A DNA stretch of 64,000 nucleotides from Calamus simplicifolius (lineage: Eukaryota; Streptophyta; Magnoliopsida; Arecales; Arecaceae): NCBI GenBank assembly GCA_900491605.1, contig UESW01004570.1, forward strand, positions 1,111,819 through 1,175,818, written 5' to 3'. Both the position numbers and the translations under genes were made by a program. The notes below the pieces were generated by a model. That model was not told the DNA's origin, searched no databases, and saw nothing but the letters and a program-made list of their open reading frames with translations. How positions within the stretch are numbered: the stretch's first letter is position 1; each line of letters starts with the position of its first letter. This document shows, one piece after another, positions 1 to 12,408 of the stretch.

Positions 1-1221
1 AATTAATTTCTATCTTAAAATGCATCACAGACAGCACAGTACAGCTATGTAGTCCCTGTTGAGTTTATACATCCCTATACAAACAGAAACAAATTCAGGA
101 GAACAAATTCTCCTGTTAGATTATTTACCACCTCTACAAAATGGTCCAAACATTTATGATATCTCTGAAAATATGGCCCGCTTTAACCACGTTACATGGT
201 GCTTGTACGGTCTTGCTAATGCCGATTTCACTGCCACTTCAACATTTGTGTTTTTTGATGTCTCTGGAAGTCGGACGCTAAAAAACCTAATGACCTGCCT
301 TGACACTTCAAGTCAACCATAGCTTATGTCATCATATCAAAATTCTGGCATTTATACCAAGAAGTTTTCAAAAGTAACATGACGTTTAACATAAGCTTTA
401 ACGATTCTATCAAATTACCAAGAAATTGGTCTCATAAATTATTGTGTAGATAAACGTGGCATATTCTTGTCAAGAAAAAAAAAAAAAGGAGCACATATTT
501 ATGGACACATCTATTATGGATGCGTTCCCATGTCTGATTTTTCAAAGGTTCACATGTCCAAGTCCAGATCTTCTGAACACCTAAACACTTGAGACTCATG
601 TCACATGTCAACATAACACAGGCCAACACTATAATCTTCTGGGCCTATGACAGACCTAGGTTGTTACTTGTCAGTCAATCATAAGTAAATTGGAGCTATG
701 AGAGGAACCGCCATATAACAGGGATCTTTAGTATAATAGCATGATGTCCAATTAATACATATTTTTTGTGCCAAAACCTAAATGTAAATTTACAAATATG
801 AATCTTTATGCAAACATTCATAGTATTTATCTGTCTAGAATACTCTAGCCAACAATAAGATGTTTGGTAGAATTTTCAATATATGCTTTTGAATCAAAGC
901 CTATACCCAATCAATGGTCCAAACAACATTTCTATGTGTTCTATAGAGAAGTGGACATAACCCAAACATTTTAAATTAAAAAAAAAAAATCTCCTCCAAG
1001 TAACATGTAGCAAATCAATGCCATTTTAACATACTTTAATATGATAAGTTCGACTTTGTAGAAACTGAAATCATGAGCCAAGCTTCACTAATATAAAATT
1101 TCATTTACCTGCATGGAAAATTATTGTGGAGATATGAGAAATCTCTACATGCATATGCTTTCATAACATCATTTTGAATTTGTTCTAAGAAGCCCTGACA
1201 GAGAAGCACAATGTGTTGAGT
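1..1221. other. Flank with no recognisable gene
   Basis: AT-rich sequence downstream of the CMC4-type gene (its 3' side, because that gene reads on the minus strand). The right part probably holds its 3' UTR, but no clear poly(A) signal could be assigned. A short reading frame at 59-322 has no recognisable domain and no splice context. There are short A-tracts near 474-487 and 980-990. Confidence 0.5.
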
Positions 1222-2813
1222 TTAGTTGCATTTTTCACAGCATGCCTGCAACAATTCAATGACTTTGAGACACCTGAAACAAGAATCACAAGTCAAAATT
1301 CAGTAATTTTTTAATACACTAATATCTTTATGGTAATATGTTCATTGCAAAAGAACAAATAAATGTACAGTACAATTGCCTCAATAAACAGAAAGACTCA
1401 TTATGCCATCTTTCAGCTTCACACCTTAATCAAAGTGAGCTTCTACATCATTAGTCCAGTGCAGATCTCTATATCTCTCTGGAAGGTGGATTGAGCCTCA
1501 GACATAGCAAATACAAAATCCACAGTCAAAGGCTGGCTCAATGCACTAGGATCCATCAATATGGAGTATGGAGAAGGACAATGTATGCAGCTATGGTCCA
1601 CATGCAAAGAAGCCGTTCTTGTGCATTGAATTCATGACATTTAGGTCACAATGGAGCAACCGTACCATTACCAAGGTCATGATCTCATCACCTAATTTTG
1701 TTTTTTTGTTTTTGGTGCATAATTGTGCTTGTCAGCCTAACTCTTTTATCGTTGCACCAAGCAATGAAGTTAAAACAACCATAACTAGCCGGCTAAAAAA
1801 TCCTGTCTGAAAACATTCATGAAGCAACTCCTAATTCTCAAATATTAGGTAAATCAGCATATGTAATAGTAATATGAGCTTTCTAATAAGGCCATCAATT
1901 CTTGCACAACATTAAGGTGGACTTGAAGGATTTGGAAGCATGTAATTTTTTCAGACGATCCTGCAAATATGGATCAAACAGTTTACAAGTATAAGATATG
2001 TTATTAGTGACCACTGTTTACAAATTTGTATTTGATTCTAGGTACACATAACTTCTCTTCTCTCCTCACGAACAAAGTATAACTACTTAAAATGCTTCGG
2101 CAATACAAAGACCCTCATTTGCCCTTACATTCACGAATATTGCCCTTATAGCTGACTATTAACCCAACATCAAGAATTGGCATTGATGATTTTCTCGTAT
2201 CCACTATTCAGTTAAAGAAATAACAACGTGTAGTTTATTCCTTCATTCTCTAGCCCACATTGAAATAAACGGTATACTGCCGTGGAGTCGGTCTAAAGAA
2301 GCACAACCTTGCTCGGGTGAGGAAGACTAAGACATCTCCAAATCATTCTTTTCCGCCAATTCAAAGCCCCTCTCAATCTCTATAGATTCCTTTTTTTATA
2401 ATCATTCGGAAAAAAGCCCTTAAGTTTCATTTACCAAGATTGCATGGACGTCTAAAATATTTGAAAACTAGGTCTCAGGAGCTATCTACGAAGCAGAATT
2501 CCAATTCCAGCAACCATGTAGAAGATTCCTGAACCCACTAGAGCCAACAAATCCTTGGTTCACCTCACTGGGGAAACAAGAGTCCCATAATTTCGATTAG
2601 GGTTTGTATCCAACCCTCCCAGGTCTCCAGACCAAATTTCCCATTCCAATCGACGGATCAAGTACCGTCAAAAGGGGAACAAGCGGAAAAAGAAGAAAAG
2701 AGAGAGAGAGAGAGAGAGAGAGAGAACCTTTGGGGGATGAAGTTATTTTTGGTGAGGCAAGATTGGATGTCGCAGGCCTCCTTCTTGCACGGTTCTTTGC
2801 TCGGCTTCGGCAT
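1222..2813 (-). CDS. CMC4: Cx9C motif-containing protein 4-like (twin CX9C mitochondrial protein), frame broken near the end
   Basis: Small CHCH/twin-CX9C protein; the family is imported into the mitochondrial intermembrane space by the MIA40 disulfide relay. Exon 1 is 2728-2813, starting MPKPSKEPCKKEAC. Exon 2 begins at 1273, and the intron (1274-2727) has GT-AG ends. The spliced product has two CX9C motifs (Cys9/Cys19 and Cys30/Cys40) followed by CCEKC. The frame then meets TAA at 1222-1224 after 45 residues. One base out of frame the sequence continues STHCASLSGLLRTNSK and stops, which is the expected family tail with the last cysteine. A single missing base near 1222-1226 therefore explains the early stop. 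Full length would be about 63 residues. I am confident of the family; whether the break is real or an assembly error is unresolved. Confidence 0.85.
2694..2725. repeat. (GA)n microsatellite beside the CMC4 donor site
   Basis: About 14 GA dinucleotides. On the minus strand it reads as a CT tract that begins two bases after the GT of the CMC4 5' splice site (GT at 2726-2727), so the tract forms the start of the intron. Confidence 0.95.
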
Positions 2814-2940
2814 CTCTCGAGATCGAAGAAAAATCTGCGATCCGATCGACGGAGAGACGTGGAAAACTGTTATAGCTAGCGATTGCCGAGGACGACGGAT
2901 TCCTCCTTCGATTGTCTTCGCGACGGCCGGTCCCGGTTGA

Positions 2941-5599
2941 GTATTGGTTGAAAGTTTTAAAGCTAAAATAAATATTTATATGCGTTTGCGTATAATAGAT
3001 TCTGTCTTAAATTGAAGTGGATACGATTCAAGCATCGTTTCTATATATATATATATATATATATCATGATTGAACCGTAAACATCTTAAATATATTTGCT
3101 CTTCAAAGTATCTTTAATCATCGTTTTGCACAAATATCTCCCAAAATTTTACTTGAAATATAACTATTCTTGATATGAAATATTATTTTTAGATATATTA
3201 ACTTAAAAAAGGTAAAAAATTATTATGTACTTATATTTGTTAATAAAAAACAATAAATTCTAAAATTCAAATTTATAATAATCAACTAATAATCTTTTTT
3301 TTTCTACCAACTTTAAATCATTTTTTCAATAAGATGCTCATCATGTCTAAGATAAAATTATAGTCCCAATCTATAAAATAAATCTAACAAAAATATATTT
3401 ATATTTGTTAATGCCATTAAGAAAAAACTCACAAGATACACTACTCTTGCAAAAATAAGTTGACATGAAAAGTATACATAAGATTACAACTAGATTAGGT
3501 TGAACTTTGTTATATTTGACCTCAATTTGACTACATTTTTAGATTATGATTTTAAACATGAATTCGATCCATTTATTGATCTAAGTTATGTATTTGATTC
3601 AATTATTTTGCTATTATTTTATAGTTAACACATAATAATTGATAATGAAATAAAAATTTGCTAAAAATTTTAACAAGTCTAAAAAGAGCCCATTTAAACT
3701 CAAATTTTCTTTAAAAATTTTTAATGTCATTAAAGTCATTGATCATTTTATATTTACATATTATGATTTATAAAATGTAAGCCGACATTTTTGAAACCAT
3801 TAAAAAATGAAGCTACCAAAATAAATAGCGGAATATAATTACTAGATATAATTAAAAAAGATGAGGATAGATTTGTATAATATAGTTTTTTAAAAAATAG
3901 TTTAAATATGAGTTCATTTAATAGATTAGTAAAGATAATGATAAAAAGTGAAGAAAAATAAGATTTATATATATAAGTTTATGAGTTGAGTAAGGTTAAG
4001 TTGAATTATTTTTTACTCACCTAATATAGAATCAAATAATATATGAATTAAAACAGGTTAGACTAAAAAATATAAGACTTGACCCAATCTTGATTTAAAG
4101 TTGAGATTGGATATCTAAATTTTGAATATAGACTAAAAATATAAGATTTGTGACCACATAAAATATATGGGCTCACAATTTAATCATGTTCTATTCTAGT
4201 TGAAATATTGTAAAGTTAGGCTCCATGGCATATGTTATTCATGGAACTAAAAAAAAAAAAAAAAGCTTTCCATCATGCCACAGTCAAAAAAAACATGGAT
4301 TTTGAAGGATTTCAATACGGATTGTAATTGACTTTCTAATAAGCATAATGAACCTTGTATCAAACTTTTGATAGGACTTAGAATATCATTATTGCAATAT
4401 TATAAAAAAAAGCTTGATCGTACCATAATTTATCATGAGCTTAGGTAAACTAATTGGTTAATATTGAATATTAAAGAAACTACGTACAATAGTGATAAAA
4501 AACAAAACAAGCTATAGTTATTGAACCTAATAAAATCTCCATAATTTAATTATTTTTAACAAATCAAAGGAAAAAATATTACTCTTAATGGAGCTTTTCA
4601 TGGATGCTAGCACAAATTTGATTCACCAACTACAAATTTTTGTAATGTTGTCTTTCTTTCTATCCATTTTAGGCATGCCCAACTATAAGACATCGAATAT
4701 CAAGTATTACTCTTCAAATAATCCACCACACTGTGTTCCCATATTTTGTCTTTCTAGAGTCTAGTGTATCTATTTATAGCTTCTCTCCACTAACTTTGGA
4801 TCCTTGTTATAAGAAAAACAAATAAATATATAAATTGGTTGGGAAAAGAAAATGGCTTGGCCACACTAGCAATTGAGAATTATGAATGCACCTCAAGATG
4901 TGTAATCTGAAAAAAAAAAAAATGCAAACATTTAAACATCATGTGTTATTGTATACTTTGGAGAGTTTTATGTTTTAACATGACTGATGCTTCCACCATT
5001 ATTGATAGATAAGGACTTTAACAAAACTAGAACCCTTATTGATTGTTAAGAAATCTTTAATCAATCTTAGACAATCTTGCTTTTTAGGATTACATTTCAG
5101 GCCTTAGCCTTTTGGACTTGAAACTACAAAAAAAAAAAAAAAAACCTAGATTAACTAAGGAAAAGCTTGCCTCCTTGTCCGAATATATTTTTGATATCCT
5201 TCCAATGGAATGATGTGTTTCTAACCTCTATTCAAAAAGTCTTGATTAATATAATTTCATGCAACAACTCTACTGGATTGGAATGTGATCTAAAATTCTA
5301 TATAAATAAAATTCTTCATATTTAAAAGCTAATGGACTACAAAACTAGATATTAAGGACATAATGTTTGCTAATTGGGTAGCAAACTTAAGAAGCATGAG
5401 ATCAGCTCTAAAGGTATAATCGGGCAAAAAGGATAATCAACAATGAGATAGATGAAAAGTTTTTACAACATTAATCTTCTAAATAAAAAGGAAAAAGAAG
5501 TTGATCTATCTTATTTGGAATTGAAAAGAAAGTATTCAGAAAACGTTATGCTTTAATGTGGCTAAGTCTTTCAGGTCTAATAAAGATATATAGAGCCGT
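2941..5599. other. AT-rich intergenic DNA
   Basis: No supported gene. Very AT-rich, with a (TA)n tract at 3042-3064 and several A homopolymers (near 4250, 4910 and 5128). The left edge is the upstream side of the CMC4-type gene. Confidence 0.6.
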
Positions 5600-5870
5600 A
5601 ACAAAATTTTAAAGCCGACTTCTTATGCTAGCGACCCACTGTTTCTAGATGATTGGACTAAAACTATAATCAAAACCGGTTTTGCTAAAGTTTGTGTTCG
5701 TGTGAATACATCTAAAAAGATATGTCATAAGGTGAATGCACGTGTTAAAGACAACATTATATGGTAGGAATTCTCCAATTAAAAACTGCAAGAAATGTGC
5801 TATTTATGTGTCAGAATTCCACAAGCTCCATTGGACCAAAGGGTTTGAAGACCTTAAAAAAAAAAAATTA
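5600..5870 (+). pseudogene. Decayed LINE ORF1 fragment (DUF4283 / zinc-knuckle type)
   Basis: Reading the plus strand with frame interruptions gives LDDWTKTIIKTGFAKVCVRV at about 5646-5705, then KVNARVKDNIIW, then LQEMCYLC at about 5788-5811. This resembles the plant L1-type ORF1 layout: an arm leading into a tryptophan-containing strand, then a CX2C zinc knuckle. Stops fall at the Trp-Gln position and elsewhere, so it is a relic. The rest of the element cannot be traced in the flanking AT-rich DNA. The call rests on remembered family pattern only. Confidence 0.5.
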
Positions 5871-6690
5871 AAAAAAATGTCTTACTTAACGGTATGGCTG
5901 CCTCCCATACTTTTCTCTTTCTGTAGGCCAACTTTGGCCAACCACAATCAAGCCTACGGAGGAACAGAACATCTAGCTGACACTGAGCTTTGTCGTCCGA
6001 ATTATAACAAAGACTTCTTTATACTAGTTTTATCCATATATGACTTATATGAGCCAATGTTTCGTATCAAGCTATAAATGTATTTTAAAATTATTGTTTA
6101 TGCTATATCGAATCAAAACATGTTAAACATTTCACATTATTTGAACCACATTTTTGAATAATTCATTGATAGAAAAAAATATTTATTGGACCAAACTAGG
6201 TTAGGGTTTTTGTATCAAAAACATTAGAATTTGGGAAGAATTGCTCATGATATATGACAATTAATGAAGAACAAGAATATCCCATGAAAGGATGATGAAT
6301 ATATAAACAATCTCTTACAAAGCCAATCAAAGTCAGCCATGATATCTCCTTCAATCCAAAGCTACATGGATGCCAAGTCATGCCAAGGGTCAGATAAGAC
6401 GGTCATTAATTCCTCCCAAGCAATCATAGCCAAATTCACAAGGAAGGCAATTTCTAATACCGACATTGTCGACCCGACCAAGTTAAGGATTTTATTTTTT
6501 CATGATGGATCTTCCTTAGCTTAGCCACGCGATAGATTTCGGTGCTTATAACTTTAAAAAAATGAATAAATAAACAACAAAATAATAGAATAAAAAAAAA
6601 GAAAAGAGTAATAAATAATTGGCTTCGATCTACGTTGAGGAGCAAAAACACAAAATAACAAAAGAAAAGAAAAAAAAATAAAGCAAGATC
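5871..6690. other. Upstream region of the DUF616 gene
   Basis: No coding sequence that I can support. The last ~150 bases are purine-rich and probably contain the 5' UTR of the next gene; no convincing TATA box was assigned. Confidence 0.45.
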
Positions 6691-6744
6691 AAAAGTGCGT
6701 TTTTTTCCCGAAATAGAGGGAGAGAGCGCCCGAGCCATGTGGGA

Positions 6745-9700
6745 ATGGCTCAGTACCGGCAAGCAGGTGCGGATCGGTTCTGGTCCGGAGCCACCACGAC
6801 CTCCCGGCCGCCGCCGACCTCCGCCTCTACAAGCCCGCCCGGATCCGCCGCTCCAGCAAGCCCCACCGCCGCCCCTCCGCCGCGGCCATCCTCGCCCTGA
6901 CCCTCGTCCTCGCCATCTTCGTCGTCCTCCTCTCCTTCCGCCTCTTCTTCCATCACAAAGGTCTCACCTTTTACCACAAATCTTCTTCCTATTCTCTTTG
7001 ATCTGGTCTGATGTCACCGTTTGTTTGAAATGGAGCAGAAACTCGAAGGAAATTGGATGCTGAGGATGATGGTGGCGGCGGGAATGATGTCAAGAGCGAC
7101 TTGGAATTCCGACCCAGATCGAATCGTTCTTCAGTGCACTCTAAGGAGCTCAACTTTGGCCAGGGATCCGGCACGAGCGGCCGGGATTCGAGGTACTGGG
7201 ACCGGGACGACAGGCGCCGGGACCAGGATTACACAGAGGAGAAGCGCGGTAGCATTAAAAAGGATCGGATTTTGGAGGGGGAGAGCGGTGCCAAAGGGAA
7301 CCTTTTTGCTAAAGATCGTCAAGATAGGCTCGATGAGAAGCGAGGAGGGGGTAAGAGAGGAGGAAGATTGTATAATGAGGGCGGGCGAGCCGAGCTGGAT
7401 TCTTATAAGTTGGAGTATGAGGCCTCATTGAAGAACAATGGGCAACTGGGGCAACTGGGGCAGGATAATGGGGTGAAAGATGTCGATCCTGATGATGAGT
7501 ATGATGATGGTTTTGATGTGTTGGATGAGCATGATGATGTGGAACATGATAATGGGATTCATGGCGATGCTAGTCGTGACAGTGAAGTGGTTGGAATCAA
7601 GAAAGATGCATTCTTGGATGCTGGTAAGAAAGGTTCTACTGAGATTTTGGGAAGTATTGGTCGCGGGAGTAGGCTAGAACAGGGCCGCACATCTGGTTCT
7701 GAGAAGAAATCGGGCTCGAAGAGAAAGCCAAAGAAACACAAATCGTCGAGTGAGTTTTTGTTTTTTAAACTTATGTTTGAGCTCAGTTTTCTTATCGTTC
7801 TTTGAACTTTTAAATTTTAAGAAATGATGTTTTAGAAATGTGCATTGAAAATGGAAAAAAAAGGGGGGGTAGGCCAAATCTGCCTTCATGCTTTGCAAAA
7901 TAAAACTAAGCAAGACAATATATAGTAACTTATGGTATTGCCTCTAATTCTGTTAACTAGAGGTCCTCGACTAAAGAAAAGGATTACGATGACCAATGGC
8001 TTGAGCCTGTCATTTTTGCTTGCTTGATCTGTTTGAAGCCTGTTGTTTGAAAGGGGTATGCCATGTAGTCCTTCTTGCCCTACACAACAGTCTTGTTGTA
8101 GAGTTCCTGCATTGATAAAGTTACATGAGGCAGTCTTCGTGGTCTTGGCCTGTTAACCTGGCTTCTCACTTCTGAACCGCTTAAACAAGGAAGATGTCTT
8201 TCTAGGTATATTGGTTGCAACATGATTTTCATAATGGCAATTAGGTTATCTAAAGTAGTAACCAATGTCTTGGTTCAACCTACAACCATCCTTATAAGAG
8301 AGCCTGTATCTAGTTAATCTGTTTCCAGGACATCGCTAATCTGTGACTGGAAGCTATGCTGAAGACAGGATCTAAGCTGAAGAAAGAATAGTGTGAAGCC
8401 ATCATATGGACATATTATAGAAAAAGTATCAGCGACATAGGTCCGAGCTCCCATTAATGGTCAGCGAGTATTCGGAAATAATCTTGGATCAAATTAGCCA
8501 AATAAAAAAGAAACAATATTTTCTGATATAATTGAAATCATAAAAATCTATTGTTGAGGATATTTCTTTTTGGTCCTTAGCCCCAATTTTATCATTCCTG
8601 ATGCACAGTCTAAATTAAGAATGCAAACCTTTGTCATGATTGAAGCAAAATGAAGATGTTTTAGATTTTGCATCGTGTGAACTTGAAATATATGGTTTCA
8701 ATGGAAAGATTAAGTTGATTTATTCTAATTTGATTTTTAGAAACCTCCAGTCCCACTGAATTATGAATCATATATCTTGAGATGTGTATATCTATATCAA
8801 TGCAAGGGGTGGAGTAGTATTTAGTAAAACAAATGGATAGATCTTTAGATAACTATATCAGAATACTTTGGAAATTAAGGTTTTAAGTCTTGCAGGGATG
8901 GAGGGTGTCCCAAATGTCCTGTCCTATCTGAGGCATCTTGTACCATGGAGAAATTGGGACATTCTTATTCCATAATATTTAAAACTTTTTGGAAAATCAT
9001 CTACAGCATAAAAGAAATCAATGAAAAATTATATGACACAACAACATCTTCCAACTTATTGCCAAAGAAAGTGGACCACGATATAGGTTCCCAATATGTT
9101 GATAAGGTTGAAAGGTAATTATTCGGAAAACATGCTCTGGCAAAATCTAAAAGAAGCTAGTCTTAGTTCTAATATATTTTAGTGGTGGACTAGGCATGTG
9201 AAGTGTTTAGACCACATATTTGGGCATTTGAATGGGTTTACCTTGTCAACTTTTTTTGTTTCATAATTTTTATAAGCTGACATGACCAAACTCTAGCCTT
9301 GAGTAATATCTGCGACTTTTGGAAGGATCTTTGGCTGGTAGACAACTTGTTACATAGTTGACTCTTATTGATACTTGATGTAGTTCTTAATGGAATACTG
9401 TATGCATACCTCATTTATCCTTATTTAGGAGGCCTGTTTCACTGTTATCTTTTGCTACAGGACCATCCTATTTCCTATATCTAAAGCCGCACATTTTTTT
9501 TTATCTACCAAGACATCATAAATATTGTTATGTCAAGATCTTTTGTTTATATTTTTGTGTTTTATATGCATTGGGGATTCTTCTTACTTCTTTTCATAAT
9601 TTTTGGTCATAATCTTTGTCTAAATTTATTTTGTTATAGTGACAGAAAGTCCTAACATCGCACATATTGCATCGCATAATCCATTGGATTAACTCTCTTG

Positions 9701-12375
9701 CCATGCTATTTCTCTTCAACTAGATTTCAATTATCTGCACCATAGCATACTAGAATTATCAAAATGAAAGCCATGTAATTTTCATGATTTCTTTCTTACT
9801 GAACACGAGGGTTGATAGGTGATGCACTTCAAATGCCTATAATTGCCATTTAATAATATGATTCTGAAGCTCCTAATATTGCCTTTATCTCTGCCTCCTC
9901 GTACATCCTATGACTAGTATCTATCTGCTTCTCCTTCTTCCAAGTAATCGATAAATGCACAACCCAAATCTAAAAACTGTATCATATGGACTAGCCCATT
10001 CAAAGAGTTCTCTAATTAATCAAATTTATAAAACACAAGTTCACCTTAACCATTCCTGCCTATGCTTTAGCAATAATCTAGTAGAACTTTCATAGCAAAG
10101 TTCTTTCACAGTTACTCAACTTGCAAGTTTGCTAATATATGTTTTATGTGTAGGCAATAATTCCAATGAATGAACAGCATCTGCATTAAATTGTATAAGA
10201 AAGAAACAAGCTAACTTCCTTGCTGTTAATTACTTAAAACAAATGCATCATTTTATAAGAGGTCTGAGGCTGCTTGATAATAATTCAAAACTGCAAAGCA
10301 TCCACCATGCCTGATATAGATTCTTTTTTGGCTGGATGCATGCCAATGTATCTATTGTTGGGCTTTGCTTATAATTGTATAGTAGATGCAAGCATTTTGT
10401 TTTGTTCCTTTATCAAGTTCTCTGCATTATTGTGATAATAGCTTATAATTGATGGGGGCAAACTTTTGACACCTTATATAGGGTTGCTTATACTACAGTC
10501 TGCAATAAACGTTTGCTGTTATTCTTTGTTTCTCAATCCTGTTTTCCTGAAACTTTTTTTTTAAATGTCCATCAGGTTCATCTTGCGAGATAAAATTCTT
10601 GAATTCTACAGCTCTACTTGTAGAACCTGTAGAAAACAAGAAATTTCCAAGGTTTTCCTTGCAGTTTACTGATGTTGAAAACATGCCCAGTGGATCCAAG
10701 AACTGGGAGCCAAGATTTTCTGGCCACCAGACTCTCCAAGAAAGGGAGGAGTCATTTTATGCCGTGACCAGAAAATGAACTGTGGCTTTATTAAAGGCCC
10801 TGATGGATCACCAAGCACTGGATTTGATCTTGCAGAAGATGATGTGAGATACATGAGCAGTTGTCACGTAGCTGTATCTTCTTGCATCTTTGGTAACTCG
10901 GACCGTTTAAGAACTCCTTTTGGAAAAACGGTAATTTCTTAAAAAAATAAAATGAATACATGAAATATGAGCCACTGCTTCCTTGTTTTTTTGAATATAT
11001 CCATTGCAGTTCTGGTGTTTGTTGCAATATTATATATTTCTTCTAGTTTTCTTCTATCATATCTACCTGACTCAGTATATTCTTTATGAGCTTAGCGTGT
11101 TGATTAGAGGTATATTTATTCTGATATTGATTGGATTTCTTTTGTCTTTTGAATTGTCAACCTTTATTGAACTCTATCAGTTGCATTTGTTTTGCAATTA
11201 CTATAGAAATTATTTGCTTGCCAAATGTTATATGCATATTAATTTATAGATCTTTTGATATTCTGAATGGTGCTTTTTTTCAAAAAAAAAAAAAAAGAAA
11301 TTTGATGCATGAGGCTTATTATTAGCTTTCACTGTAAAATTGATTCTTTTTTTTAAAAAAATCCATATGACCTTATTGCTAAATGATAGTGGTTGCTATA
11401 GATTTCTAACTTCTGCTAGTGGGCTTCACGCTAGGTTGAAATATTCTTTTTGGCTGAGGATGGACAACTGTAGATTGCAATGATCTTGTCCATATATTAT
11501 TGGTGGGGAACTATCATTAGGAACTATTTTTTGCCTCGTAAAAAAATATTTAAGAGTTAGCCATTGGATTCCTTTTCTAAAATAGCTTTACGGTGATTAG
11601 ACCTATCTTATAGAGATAGGTATGTTGGAACTAGTTTTTCTGTCATATGTGGGACTTGTCGTGGATCATTCTTTAAATGTGTCCGCATTTAAAGTGAACT
11701 CACAAAACTATCCTGTATACTTTTCTTGTCAAGTGGTTTGCTTAAGTGTTGGTCAAATATATGATATTTTCTCATCATAATGTGTGGTTTAACACTGTTG
11801 TAACCCTAAATACTGGCATTCTTGATGAAGTGTCAATCTTTCATTACTTCAACTCTAAGAGTTTGATTATAATTACATAAAAAAAATTCTTGTTCAAATT
11901 GCTGAGTCAGTCAACAAATCCTTGACAATGCATCAATATGACTTATTGTGTCAAACATAACTTACGTCTCACCTTCATGATCTGCAATATCTTCCTTACG
12001 CTAATTTCAATTATTACTTGTATACACTTTCAAATGCATTTGCATAACCTAAGATATGATCTGCTTAAAATCTGAACTGGCAGGGCCAACATTAGATATA
12101 ACCCAACTGTATTGAAAAGTGGTCGTGTATCAATATTTGCATGCCCGTCTCAGATACAGATATGATTTATTTGTTCCAAATCTCTTTCCTGTTATGGATA
12201 TGGGTTCAGATGTTGATATGTTACCCGGATACTAGCATCCAAATGTAGACAAATACTCAGATGCAAACAGGATATCAATATCGTCATAGAGATGGTTCTT
12301 AAAAAAATAATCATATAGAGTTTAATTCTAATTATGTGATCATCTAAAGTAGTCCTGAAAGTCTGGTTGAAGTCA

Positions 12376-12408
<33 letters not shown>

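Noticed and set aside
59..322. Plus-strand frame of 87 codons
   Set aside because: No domain, no splice context and ordinary AT-rich composition; chance frames of this length are common.
10770..10780. Programmed frameshifting as an explanation for the DUF616 gene break
   Set aside because: No slippery heptamer, and similar single-base losses occur in unrelated genes across the window.
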